This document shows, piece by piece, positions 9,619-18,354 of a stretch of DNA of 64,000 bases. A program made the translations under genes and the position numbers. The stretch comes from SHAN690 sp023262195. GTDB lineage: Bacteria > Bacteroidota > Bacteroidia > Flavobacteriales_G > Salibacteraceae. The stretch covers positions 1-64,000 of the forward strand of contig JAYQJE010000006.1 in NCBI GenBank assembly GCA_038142005.1, written 5' to 3'. Every line of letters begins with the position of its first letter. Position 1 is the first letter of the stretch. The notes under the pieces were generated by a model that did not search any database, was not told where the DNA came from, and worked only from the letters and a program-made list of their open reading frames with translations.

Positions 9619-9976
9619 ATGAACATGAAGCGAACAGGTTACTTGCTCATTTTAAGTGTGCTTTCAGGGATTACCCTACAACAGTGTTATTATGACAACC
9701 GTGATGATCTCTATCCTACACAGGCAGATTCTGTGGTGACTTTTGCGGATGACATTGAACCATTCATCACTGGCTCCTGCGCGAGCACACCCAAGCTGTC
9801 ACGCAGACGGCAGCACTCTTCCTGTGTTAGAAACCTATGATCAAATCACGGCAAACATTGCTGCGATTGAGAGAAGAGCAATTAAGACCAAAACAATGCC
9901 ACCCAGTGGTCCGGCAAATCAGCAAGAATTGGATGGTTTGCAAAAATGGATTGACGATGGTATGCCAAACAACTAA
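9619..9976 (+). CDS. Second cytochrome c-like lipoprotein (frameshifted at the heme motif)
   Basis: Pieces 9619-9840 and 9743-9976 form one protein of about 118 residues. It has a signal with Cys near residue 23 (ITLQQC), FADDIEPFITGSCAS, then in the other frame PSCHADGSTLPVLETYDQI, KTKTMPPSGPA (likely axial Met) and DGLQKWIDDGMPNN, the usual end of these domains. The frame breaks between about 9783 and 9800, inside the heme-binding segment. Removing one base gives Cys-x5-Cys-His, so the exact heme motif (CxxCH or the longer variant seen in relatives) cannot be decided. Paralogous in design to the preceding gene; probably a partner electron carrier. Confidence 0.7.
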
Positions 9977-9987
9977 AAACAACTACC

Positions 9988-10398
9988 ATGAATAAACTAC
10001 TCTATTTTCTCATCGTACCCCTAGCAATGGCACTCGTAGGCTGCGGACATTCTGAGACGGCAGATATGGAAGCAGATTATGCCGTTACAAGCGAAGACAT
10101 AGTCCAAGAGTTTCTTGATGACGAAACTGCAGCGGGGCAGAAATACATAGACAAGGTCATTGAATTAACAGGCCCCGTGATGGAGATTAACAATGCTGAT
10201 GGCAAAATCATCGGCATTAAGCTATCAACAGATGAGTTCTCAATCGTCAATTGTACATTTCAAGAAACGCCCGAGTCTATACCTGAAGGAGAGGTTACCA
10301 TTAAAGGTATCTGCTCTGGCTTCAATGGCGATCCAGAATCTATGCTTCCTGGCGGAACAGTGGAGCTGAATAGGGGTGTAATCACAAATAATCAATAA
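9988..10398 (+). CDS. OB-fold (tRNA_anti-like) putative lipoprotein
   Basis: 136 residues with lipobox ALVGC (Cys about 19). The mature part contains the pattern of the tRNA_anti-like OB-fold family: EFLDDETAAGQKYIDKVIEL, then TGPVMEIN and GEVTIKGICSGFNGD. Members are found as secreted Bacteroidota proteins; despite the domain name nothing indicates tRNA binding. Spacing of 11 bases on each side ties it to the cytochrome-like gene upstream and yceI downstream. Function unknown; a ligand-binding or assembly role in the redox cluster is inference. Confidence 0.75.
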   Translation: MNKLLYFLIVPLAMALVGCGHSETADMEADYAVTSEDIVQEFLDDETAAGQKYIDKVIELTGPVMEINNADGKIIGIKLSTDEFSIVNCTFQETPESIPEGEVTIKGICSGFNGDPESMLPGGTVELNRGVITNNQ

Positions 10399-10409
10399 AC
10401 CACACTAAA

Positions 10410-10957
10410 ATGAAAAAGACATTAATAATAATAGCAGCTATGGCTGCATGTTTTGGAGCAGATGCTCAAGGAAAATATTTTACACGCGATGGGCATATCA
10501 AATTCTTCAGTAGCACACCTGTTGAAGATATAGAAGCTGACAATCACAAGGTTACCGTGGTGCTTGATGAGGCTACCGGCAAACTTGAATTTGCCGCAGT
10601 GATAAAATCTTTTGAATTTGAAAAAGCCCTTATGCAAGAGCACTTCAATGAGAATTACATGGAGTCAAAAACTTATCCGAAGGCTACGTTTAAAGGAGAG
10701 GTTAAAGATTTTGCAGATCAGTCTTTCGATTCAGATACGGAAGTGCTTGCGGTGGGTCAACTCTCCATGCATGGTGTTACCAATGATGTAGAGATACCCG
10801 GAACAATCAAAAAAGGTTCCGAAGGTTACACCTGACTTCTAAGTTTATGGTAAAGCCAGAAGACTATAAGATTGAAATACCCAATACGGTGCGCGATAAA
10901 ATTGCCAAGGAGGTAGAGGTCACAGTCGACTGCAATCTTGCCCCGCTTAAAAAGTAG
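10410..10957 (+). CDS. YceI family secreted protein (frameshifted)
   Basis: Periplasmic lipocalin-like protein that in characterised members binds long isoprenoid chains. Signal peptide residues 1-19 (ends GADAQ). Typical YceI features: FTRDGHIKFFSSTP, FEFEKALMQEHFNENYMESK, YPKATFKGEV and LSMHGVTNDVEIPG. The open frame stops at 10835, but the next frame continues LTSKFMVKPEDYKIEIPNTV to a TAG at 10955-10957, the normal YceI C-terminus. Adding one C at 10831-10832 (GYTLTSKF) joins them, about 182 residues. Association with cytochrome-like lipoproteins suggests quinone or isoprenoid handling, which is inference. Confidence 0.88.
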
Positions 10958-10983
10958 TTATAACCCCGTTCTAACATGCGTAT

Positions 10984-11898
10984 ATGAGATATCTATTAAG
11001 CCTACTTTTAGTATGTGGTGCATTTCTGAGCTATGCACAAGATGAAGACAGTCTGTTGGACCTTTTGGGTGATGATGAGCCAACACAAGATTTTGCTACT
11101 GCAGGTTTTAAGACTACAAGAATCATCAATGGCAACTCATTCGAGATGAATGCCCACGGTGTACTAGATTTTAAGATATCCCACAGATTTGGCTATGTAA
11201 ATGGTGGTTTGTCAGAAATGTTTGGGCTTGATGCTGCTAATATTCGCATCGGCTTAGATTATGGTGTCACTCCTTGGCTTAATGTGGGAGTAGGTAGAAC
11301 TAATGTGGGTAAGTTTTATGATGGTTTTGTGAAAGCACGCATCCTAAGGCAGCAAACAGGGAAGAAGAATATTCCAGTGCACCTGCTCTTCGTATCCGAT
11401 CTAGCCATCACATCGTTAAGCACTGAGCGTATGCTGGCTGATCTGGGTTTAACGGGTATTTATGATGAATTCCCAATCTATAACCGATTGTTTTACACCC
11501 ATCAAATTATCTTAGGGAGAAAGTTTAGTGAAGGTTTATCCGCGCAACTCATGCCCACCTTAGTTCACAGGAACTTTGTGAGCAACAGCACGGTGAGTAA
11601 TGATGTGTTTGCACTTGGAGTTGGCGCACGTGCCAAGCTCACAAAACGGGTAGCTCTAAACGCGGAGTACTACTATGTACTCCCAGATCAACTCGATCAC
11701 ACGCAAAACTTCCGCAATAGCCTTTCTATAGGTTTTGATATTGAAACAGGTGGACATGTATTTCAACTTCACTTTACCAACAGTCGAGGTATGGTAGAGA
11801 ATGCATTCATTACCGAAACGCGGGGAAACTGGCTTGCAGGTGATTTTAGCTTCGGATTTAACGTGAGTAGAGTCTTTACTGTTTATAGGCCTAAGTAA
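10984..11898 (+). CDS. DUF5777 family outer-membrane beta-barrel protein
   Basis: 304 residues, signal peptide 1-18 (ends LSYAQ), then alternating amphipathic strands typical of an outer-membrane barrel. Characteristic stretches are TTRIINGNSFEMNAHGVLDF, ISHRFGYVNGGLSEMFGLD and LDYGVTPWLNVGVGRTN, matching the DUF5777 family. In other Bacteroidota this family also follows YceI and cytochrome-type lipoprotein genes, so the set is probably a functional unit. Probable position: outer membrane, with the lipoproteins in or beneath it. Ends eight bases from the convergent MATE gene. Confidence 0.78.
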   Translation: MRYLLSLLLVCGAFLSYAQDEDSLLDLLGDDEPTQDFATAGFKTTRIINGNSFEMNAHGVLDFKISHRFGYVNGGLSEMFGLDAANIRIGLDYGVTPWLNVGVGRTNVGKFYDGFVKARILRQQTGKKNIPVHLLFVSDLAITSLSTERMLADLGLTGIYDEFPIYNRLFYTHQIILGRKFSEGLSAQLMPTLVHRNFVSNSTVSNDVFALGVGARAKLTKRVALNAEYYYVLPDQLDHTQNFRNSLSIGFDIETGGHVFQLHFTNSRGMVENAFITETRGNWLAGDFSFGFNVSRVFTVYRPK

Positions 11899-11905
11899 TC
11901 GGGCT

Positions 11906-13313
11906 TTACACGATTGTTTTTTTCCAGGTTCCTCGATTAAACAGCACAATCATAATCGCAGCATAGAGCGCCTGAGAGAAGGCAATGCTGATGTAAACTC
12001 CTTCGTCTTCAAATTTTAAGGGTACAGCCAAAATATAGGCCAATGGAATTTGGAGTAGCCAAAATACCCCAAGATGAACCCACATTGGCGTACGTGTGTC
12101 TCCTGATCCATTGAATGCTTGTCCAAGCACCATCCCTATACTGAAAAAGATATAGCCTCCACAAATAATTTTAAGGGCGTTAATTGCATTTCCTTTTACG
12201 ATTGGTTCAGGCGTAAAAAAGCCAATAATCCAGTCTGCGAGTAAAAAAGAAAACTACCGAAACCAGAAATAGAAATATCGTATTGACCCAAGCGGCACGC
12301 CAAACAGATTTTACGGCACGTTCAGGCTTTTTTGCTCCAAGATTTTGACCAACAAGTGTGGCCGATGCGTTAGAAAGACCCCAAGAGGGTAGAATAGAAA
12401 AGATTACAATTCGGATGGCAATTGTATAGCCAGCAATGGCATCAGGACCGAAGATTGAGATTACACGGACCAGCACAATCCAGCTTGCAGAGTCAATTAG
12501 AAATTGAGCTACGCTTCCAAAGGAAACCTTGAATAGTTCAATAATCATTTGTGTCTTCACCACCATGTTTTTCACATGTATTCTAACAATGGCATTCTTG
12601 CCGAGCAAGAAGTAGAGTTGATAAATCACCCCAACGCTTCTGCCAATGGTGGTTGCTACAGCCGCGCCAGCCACACCCATTTCTGGAAATATCCACCAAC
12701 CGAATATCAATATTGGATCGAGAATGATGTTTATGCCATTGGCAAGCCATAGCGAGCGCATAGCTGTGGCTGCATCACCTGCACCTCTAAATACTCCGTT
12801 TAAAAGAAAAAGCAGGATTACACTGATGTTTCCCGCATACATTATTTGTGCGTACTTGCCTCCTTCGTTGATCAAGTCTTGACTGCCTCCCATCAAAGAC
12901 AATACATTATCAGAGAATAGAAAACCAATTACACCCAGTGGTAGACCGATAAGAAGTGCAACTGTTATGGCTTGAAATGCCGCGTCTCCGGCAGTTTTCA
13001 AATTCTTTTCCCCAACACGCCTAGCCACTATGGCTGCTGCTGCAATGCTCAAGCCCTCGGCCACCGCATAGATGATAAACAACACTGCTTCAGTGAGGCC
13101 AACTGTGGCAACGGCATTTACACTCACCTTCGCCACAAAGTAGACATCCACAATGGCGAAAAGCGACTCCATTATCATTTCCGTAACCATCGGAATGGCA
13201 AGCAATGCGATGGCCTTATTAATGGAGCCTTTGGTGTAGTCTGCATCGGTGCCCTTAAGTGCAGCTACAGAAAACTGAAATAGTCTGGAAAGTTGGGTTA
13301 GGAGTTTGTTCAT
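11906..13313 (-). CDS. MATE family efflux transporter (frameshifted)
   Basis: Inner-membrane multidrug/toxin extruder with the usual twelve membrane segments. The N-terminal piece 12207-13313 includes ALLAIPMVTEMIMESLFAIV, VFRGAGDAATAM and SASATLVGQNLGA-like sequence; the C-terminal piece 11906-12133 starts VLGQAFNGSGDTRTPMWV. Removing one base from the six-A run at 12243-12248 (plus strand) yields VVFFLLADWIIGFFTPEPIV and continues to ICGGYIFFSIG, giving about 469 residues. The substrate is unknown. Convergent with the DUF5777 gene. Confidence 0.9.
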
Positions 13314-13472
13314 TAGAAACCTTAGTGAAAATGGTGGTGCTCGCTCTATATGAGTCTTGTACTTAAGTAGAATCTTAACCCCTCAACTTCATGCTGCGAA
13401 ATTAGTAACCGCAATCTTTTGACACATGTTATTCTAAGGTGCGCTTACGGGTATATATCGTTTTTTTGATTT

Positions 13473-14109
13473 ATGAAAATTTGGATCATATTAATCTTCG
13501 TATTTCTTGCTAAAATGCTTGTGGCACAAGATTTAGGCGAGGAGCGGATAACAAAGCCTCAGTCTGAAATCGATGAGGAACAATACACTGATCCATATAA
13601 AATGAGTGTTAAGGTTCGTCCGTTATCTTATTTGTTGGTGATTCCAACCGCAGGAGCCATTGGCAGCTTTAATGGAAGGTTAGACTACGCTTTTTCAAGG
13701 CAGTTCTCTGTTGGGTTAGAAGGCAATATGTTCTACCAAACGCCCAGCCCGTTTTTAGCAACAGTCAACAGAAGTTTGATGCTCTCCGCACGATTGGATT
13801 TCAATTATTTTTTTCCTGAAAAACGCCCCCGAAAGTTCCTATGCTGAGGGCTTGCACTTTGGCCCATACATCAAGGCTAAATATGAAAACACATTTAATC
13901 CGGTGGCATATACCCCTGTGTATGGACAAGCTGAACTTACATGGCTATACTTAATCGCTGGGCCGTTGGTAGGGTATCAGTGGGTTTTTAACAAGGTGGT
14001 GATAGACCAGGTATTCGGAGTAGGAGCCGGGCCCTATGTCAACGATGTAGGCGTTGGGATAAATCTAGATGCGAGAATTGGACTCTATTTTGGTCTCGTA
14101 GCGTTTTAG
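13473..14109 (+). CDS. Outer-membrane beta-barrel hypothetical protein (frameshifted)
   Basis: Signal peptide MKIWIILIFVFLAKMLVAQ, then alternating strands as in small outer-membrane barrels (MSVKVRPLSYLLVIPTAGAI and RQFSVGLEGNMFYQ). The first frame ends at 13847; the next frame carries ESSYAEGLHFGPYIKAKYEN and ends NLDARIGLYFGLVAF at 14109. Removing one A from the run 13819-13823 gives FFPENAPESSYAEGL and about 211 residues. It resembles the DUF3575-type or porin-like barrels in general shape only; no family is firmly recognised. Overlaps the end of the convergent glycosyltransferase by four bases. Confidence 0.65.
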
Positions 14110-15095
14110 AGCCACCACCAATCCTGTCCCATATTGAGTCCGAATCCAGTGAGGAAATCCTTGATACCATCACGCAATTCTTCTGCGGGATAAACACAGA
14201 TGAGAATTTGTGGATCGATGAGCTCCCCGACTTTGTGAAGTTGGTCCAAAGCGATTTGTTCGGTTTCGATTCCTTGAGTCTTGAACCATTTGGCAGTCAA
14301 CTTATACTTTTGATTGGCACCCATTAGCGCAAGTGGTCTGCTCGGGTTGTAATCGCAATTGAGAAATTGCTTTAGCTTTAGATCAAAGAACGATTTCTGT
14401 TGGTATCGATCAGAATTGCGTGAAGTTCGTAATGGATGTTCCCTCCACTGATGTGTAATCTGATTTGTTGAGATGACAGGTAGCTTTTGCTTATACCAGT
14501 AGAATATGGCGTTATAATCTTCAGGATAAACATCCTTTTCGAAGACAACGTATTCTTTGGCTGTGAGCCAATTTGCACTCGCGATTGCACACTCTCGATA
14601 AATCCATTGCCAATGATCATTGTGATCACAGCGCTCGTTTAACCAATGCTCGTACTTTGAATATCCTTCTGATAAAGGTTGATTGGAGAAGTATTTAACC
14701 TTACCTGTAATTACGGAATTCGGATGTTTTTGATATACATCGAATAAAGCTTCCAACTTATCAGGCGGCATGGTATCATCAGCGTCCATTCTAGTCACAA
14801 GCGTTCCTTTCGCATCATTTAGAGCAGTATTGAGCGCGTCTATGATGCCTTTGCCAGAATTGGTATGAACCCTGATCCGATCATCTTTTTCAGCATAACC
14901 CAACAGGATTTCTGAAGAGGTGTCTGTAGAATGGTCGTCAACCGCGATTAGTTCCCACGCATTGTGAGTTTGTGAGATAATTGAATCAACGCATTCACGC
15001 AGCCAAGCGTCTGCATTCTTCACGGGCATAATGATGGAAATCAAAGTTGTTGACACGACTGCAAAATAACTTGCCGAACTTGGATTGAGTTTCAA
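14106..15095 (-). CDS. Family 2 glycosyltransferase
   Basis: About 315-329 residues. GT-A fold glycosyltransferase: LISIIMPVKNADAWLRECV, VDDHSTDTS, the DXD region TRMDADDTMPP, and VYPEDYN. A second, C-terminal part (RPLALMGANQKYKLTAKWF) looks like a small Rossmann-type domain common in Flavobacteriales members of this group. The first ATG (15095) gives an unusual leader; a GTG at about 15056 (VSTTLISIIMPV) or the following TTG better fits the family start. Likely involved in surface glycan synthesis together with the genes at 15131-17208, which diverge from it. Confidence 0.88.
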   Translation of the reverse strand: MKLNPSSASYFAVVSTTLISIIMPVKNADAWLRECVDSIISQTHNAWELIAVDDHSTDTSSEILLGYAEKDDRIRVHTNSGKGIIDALNTALNDAKGTLVTRMDADDTMPPDKLEALFDVYQKHPNSVITGKVKYFSNQPLSEGYSKYEHWLNERCDHNDHWQWIYRECAIASANWLTAKEYVVFEKDVYPEDYNAIFYWYKQKLPVISTNQITHQWREHPLRTSRNSDRYQQKSFFDLKLKQFLNCDYNPSRPLALMGANQKYKLTAKWFKTQGIETEQIALDQLHKVGELIDPQILICVYPAEELRDGIKDFLTGFGLNMGQDWWWL

Positions 15096-15116
15096 AAATC
15101 TTGAAATCTAATTTTG
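15085..15116 (+). promoter_or_regulatory. Candidate Bacteroidota sigma-A promoter for the epimerase gene
   Basis: TTG at 15085-15087 and TAATTTTG at 15109-15116 with a 21-base spacer match the TTTG-N19-21-TAnnTTTG pattern of Bacteroidota housekeeping promoters. The ATG at 15131 lies 14 bases beyond, leaving a very short leader, which is normal in this phylum. Seen by pattern only. Confidence 0.4.
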
Positions 15117-15130
15117 GCCAAACTTTTTAG

Positions 15131-16132
15131 ATGAAAGCATTAGTCACAGGTGGAGCAGGTTTTATTGGCGCTCATGTTACCAAGCACCTATTGTCAGCGG
15201 ATATTGATGTAGTTGTACTCGATGACCTTTCGGGTGGATTTGAAGATCATGTTGACACGCGCGCAACCTTCGTCAGAGGTTCTGTGGAAGACGTTCAATT
15301 AATCAATCAGCTTTTTGATGAACATCGGTTTGATTATGTCTATCACTTAGCCGCCTATGCAGCCGAAGGATTAAGCCATTTCATTCGAAGGTTTAACTAC
15401 AACAACAATTTGGTAGGTAGTGTAAATCTCATCAATGCGGCTGTGAATTATGAAGTAAAGTGCTTTGTATTCACTTCATCTATAGCAGTATATGGAACTC
15501 AGCCTCCACCAATGGTTGAGTCTATGAAGCCCATGCCAGAAGACCCTTATGGCGTAGCGAAGTATGCCGTTGAACTCGACCTGCAATGTGCCCATGAGAT
15601 GTTTGGACTCAACTATGTGGTCTTTAGACCACACAATGTTTTTGGAGAATATCAAAACATCGGAGATCGCTACCGCAATGTGGTTGGGATATTCATGAAT
15701 CAGCTGATGCAAGGGCACGATTTGACCGTGTTTGGAGATGGAGAGCAAACCAGGGCGTTCAGCTATATCGATGATGTGGCCCCAATCATTGCTAAAGCCG
15801 GGTATTACCCAAAGTGTTACAACGAAATCTACAATGTTGGAGCAGACCAAGAGTACAGCGTAAACCAACTGGCTAAAGCGACCATGAAGGTGATGCAAAC
15901 CGAAGGCAAGTTGAGGCATTTGGAAGCTCGAAATGAAGTAGAACACGCCTACGCGGATCACTCCAAAGTCAAGGACATGTTCGAGACTACGCAATTCACT
16001 TCGCTGGATGAAGGAATTCAAAAAATGGCAAAGTGGGCAAAAGAGGTCGGAGCACGTGAGAGTTCCAAGTTTGACAATATTGAAATCGAGCGAAACTTAC
16101 CACCAATCTGGAGAATAAGTGACAAAGGTTGA
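15131..16132 (+). CDS. NAD-dependent nucleotide-sugar epimerase/dehydratase
   Basis: 333-residue extended short-chain dehydrogenase. Rossmann motif ALVTGGAGFIGAHVTKHLL at residues 3-21; catalytic SS...YxxxK visible as FTSSIAVYG and DPYGVAKYAVE; then FRPHNVFGEYQNIGDRYRNV and a C-terminal substrate part. It resembles UDP-glucose 4-epimerase-type enzymes; the exact sugar is not determinable. The stop overlaps the TTG start of the downstream glycosyltransferase (TTGA at 16129-16132), so both likely act in one surface-glycan pathway. Confidence 0.9.
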   Translation: MKALVTGGAGFIGAHVTKHLLSADIDVVVLDDLSGGFEDHVDTRATFVRGSVEDVQLINQLFDEHRFDYVYHLAAYAAEGLSHFIRRFNYNNNLVGSVNLINAAVNYEVKCFVFTSSIAVYGTQPPPMVESMKPMPEDPYGVAKYAVELDLQCAHEMFGLNYVVFRPHNVFGEYQNIGDRYRNVVGIFMNQLMQGHDLTVFGDGEQTRAFSYIDDVAPIIAKAGYYPKCYNEIYNVGADQEYSVNQLAKATMKVMQTEGKLRHLEARNEVEHAYADHSKVKDMFETTQFTSLDEGIQKMAKWAKEVGARESSKFDNIEIERNLPPIWRISDKG

Positions 16133-17208
16133 GTAAACGAATCCTCTTCATAGCGCAGCACAGACCACAGCGTTCGCCCTCACAACGGTTTCGGTTTGAA
16201 CAGTATCTCACTTTTCTTGAAAAGGCGGGATACCGTTGTGACTTTTCCTACTTGATCAATGAAAAGGACGATAAGGTCTTCTATAAACCCGGTAATCTGA
16301 TTTCTAAGCTCAAAATTTTACTGAAGAGTTATAATAAAAGGCTTGAGGACATAGCAACGCTATCGCCCGATACTATTGTATTCGTGCAACGCGAAGCATT
16401 CATGACGGGTAGTGTTTTCTTTGAAAAGAACGTAAAAAAAGCGGGAGCAAAATTGATTTTTGACTTTGATGATTCGATATGGCTTCAAAACGTTTCTAAT
16501 GCCAATCGATACCTCAAGTTTCTAAAGAATCCAGGGAAAACGAGGAAGATTATCGATCTGGCAGATCGAGTAGTTGCAGGCAATCAATACTTGGCTGATT
16601 TTGCGGCCAAAACAAACAAGCATGTCTCGATCATTCCAACAACCATTGACACCGATGCGTATCAAAGGGTGTCAAGACCCCAAAATGAAGCTGTGGTCAT
16701 TGGGTGGAGTGGGAGCATTACCACCATTCAGCACTTTGAATATGCGATCCCATTCTTGAAGCGCATTAAAGAGGAATATGGCGATCGAGTGAAGATTAAG
16801 GTAATTGGCGATGCGAATTACTCGAATCAAGCACTGGATGTCAAGGGCATTGCCTGGAATGAAGCTGACGAACTCAAAGAGTTGAGCGAATTCGATATTG
16901 GCATCATGCCGCTTCCAGATGATGAGTGGGCTAAAGGAAAATGTGGTTTAAAAGGGCTACAGTATATGGCATTGGAAATTCCAACGATCATGTCTCCTGT
17001 GGGTGTGAATTCAGAAATTATCCAACATGGTGAAAACGGCATGTTGGCAAGTTCCCATGAAGAGTGGTACGGAGCAATAAAGCACCTCATCGAGGATGCA
17101 GAGAAGCGCATAGCCGTGGGTAAGGAAGGGCGTGAAACCGGGATTTCAGAGTATTCGGTGCAAGCCAATGCTAACAAATATTTAAACCTATTTGAAGAGT
17201 TAAGCTAG
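16129..17208 (+). CDS. Family 4-type glycosyltransferase (GT-B fold)
   Basis: 359 residues. N-terminal SKRILFIAQHRPQRSPSQRF followed by two Rossmann-like halves; the second contains VIGWSGSITTIQHFEYAIPF, IGIMPLPDDEWAKGKCGLKG and the nucleotide-sugar site region EIPTIMSPVGVNSEIIQHGE, characteristic of GT-B enzymes of the GT4 group. The start is TTG, overlapping the epimerase stop by four bases; the same TTGA arrangement occurs between dapF and the GNAT gene. Probably cytoplasmic-face glycan assembly; substrate unknown. Confidence 0.88.
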   Translation: MSKRILFIAQHRPQRSPSQRFRFEQYLTFLEKAGYRCDFSYLINEKDDKVFYKPGNLISKLKILLKSYNKRLEDIATLSPDTIVFVQREAFMTGSVFFEKNVKKAGAKLIFDFDDSIWLQNVSNANRYLKFLKNPGKTRKIIDLADRVVAGNQYLADFAAKTNKHVSIIPTTIDTDAYQRVSRPQNEAVVIGWSGSITTIQHFEYAIPFLKRIKEEYGDRVKIKVIGDANYSNQALDVKGIAWNEADELKELSEFDIGIMPLPDDEWAKGKCGLKGLQYMALEIPTIMSPVGVNSEIIQHGENGMLASSHEEWYGAIKHLIEDAEKRIAVGKEGRETGISEYSVQANANKYLNLFEELS

Positions 17209-17223
17209 GCCCACGACCAATTA

Positions 17224-17231
17224 TACATTTG
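17224..17231 (+). promoter_or_regulatory. Candidate -7 element upstream of gcvT
   Basis: TACATTTG matches the Bacteroidota TAnnTTTG -7 element and ends 18 bases before the gcvT ATG at 17250. No well-spaced TTG is seen at -33 (TTTG at 17191 is too far), so the promoter is only partly supported. Confidence 0.3.
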
Positions 17232-17249
17232 CATCCAAATTTTTTATAG

Positions 17250-18341
17250 ATGAAGCAGACAGCGCTGTACAATAAACATGTTTCACTAGGAGCCAAGATG
17301 GTGCCTTTTGTTGGTTATGAAATGCCGGTGCAATACTCAAATCTGGGAGAGGAGCATTTGAACGTAAGAAATGGTGTTGGGGTATTTGATGTGAGCCATA
17401 TGGGCGAGTTTTTCCTTTCTGGCAGCGGTGCGCGTGATTTGATTCAGCGGGTTACCACCAACGATGCTTCAAAGTTAAGCCGAGGCAAAGTGCAGTATTC
17501 ATGCATGCCCAATGAAGAAGGGGGCATTGTGGATGATTTGCTGGTGTATTGCCTTGGCGAAGACGAGTATATGCTGGTAGTGAATGCATCTAATATGGAG
17601 AAGGATTGGAATTGGATATCAAAATTCAATACCAATGGAGTTGAAATGGTGGATCGATCAGATGACTACAGTTTATTGGCCATCCAAGGTCCAAAGGCTA
17701 CAGACGCCATTCAATCACTTACATCACTAGCCATTGGAGATATGCCATACTATACCGTGCAGGTAGGCGAATTTGCGGGGTTAAAGGATGTGATTGTTGC
17801 CACGACTGGCTACACAGGTTCTGGGGGTTATGAGATATACGTCAAAAACGAAGATGCAGAGCAGCTATGGGACGCGGTGTTTGAAGCTGGAAAAGATCAA
17901 GGAATTGCCCCAGCGGGCCTCGGTGCGCGTGATACCTTGAGAATGGAAATGGGTTTTTGCCTTTATGGGAATGACATTGACGATACCACTTCACCACATG
18001 AGGCAGGTCTAGGTTGGATCACGAAATACACCAAGGAGTTTACCAACTGGGAAGCCTTGAAAGCCCAAAAAGAAAATGGCGTGAAGCGAAAGTTGGTTGG
18101 GTTTTACGATATTGAGAAAGGTCCGATCCCGCGTCAGGGATATGAAATCCAAGACTTGGAAGGCAACACCATCGGTAATGTTACCAGTGGAACTAAATCT
18201 CCATCACTAGACTGTGCAATTGCTATGGGCTATGTAAACAAAGAGCATAGCGCGGTGGATACAGAAGTGAAAATCATCATCCGAAACAAGGCGCTATCAG
18301 CAAAAGTCTGCAGATTTCCATTTCTGAAGATAGGTAAGTAG
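17250..18341 (+). CDS. gcvT: Glycine cleavage system T protein (aminomethyltransferase)
   Basis: 363 residues. Transfers the methylene group from aminomethyl-lipoyl H protein to tetrahydrofolate, releasing ammonia. Family motifs: KMVPFVGYEMPVQYSNLGEE, GVGVFDVSHMGEFFLSG, NDASKLSRGKVQYSCMPNEE-type stretch, TGYTGSGGYEIYV and the catalytic Asp region GLGARDTLRMEMGFCLYGND. Complete and unbroken. The other gcv genes are not in this window, as is usual in Bacteroidota. It stands between a glycosyltransferase gene and a secreted hydrolase gene with its own candidate promoter. Confidence 0.97.
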   Translation: MKQTALYNKHVSLGAKMVPFVGYEMPVQYSNLGEEHLNVRNGVGVFDVSHMGEFFLSGSGARDLIQRVTTNDASKLSRGKVQYSCMPNEEGGIVDDLLVYCLGEDEYMLVVNASNMEKDWNWISKFNTNGVEMVDRSDDYSLLAIQGPKATDAIQSLTSLAIGDMPYYTVQVGEFAGLKDVIVATTGYTGSGGYEIYVKNEDAEQLWDAVFEAGKDQGIAPAGLGARDTLRMEMGFCLYGNDIDDTTSPHEAGLGWITKYTKEFTNWEALKAQKENGVKRKLVGFYDIEKGPIPRQGYEIQDLEGNTIGNVTSGTKSPSLDCAIAMGYVNKEHSAVDTEVKIIIRNKALSAKVCRFPFLKIGK

Positions 18342-18354
18342 TAGGCTCAGAGGT

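Noticed and set aside
15476..16021. Minus-strand open frame of 181 codons inside the epimerase gene
   Set aside because: Antisense to a clear SDR gene; composition is not protein-like and no family fits.
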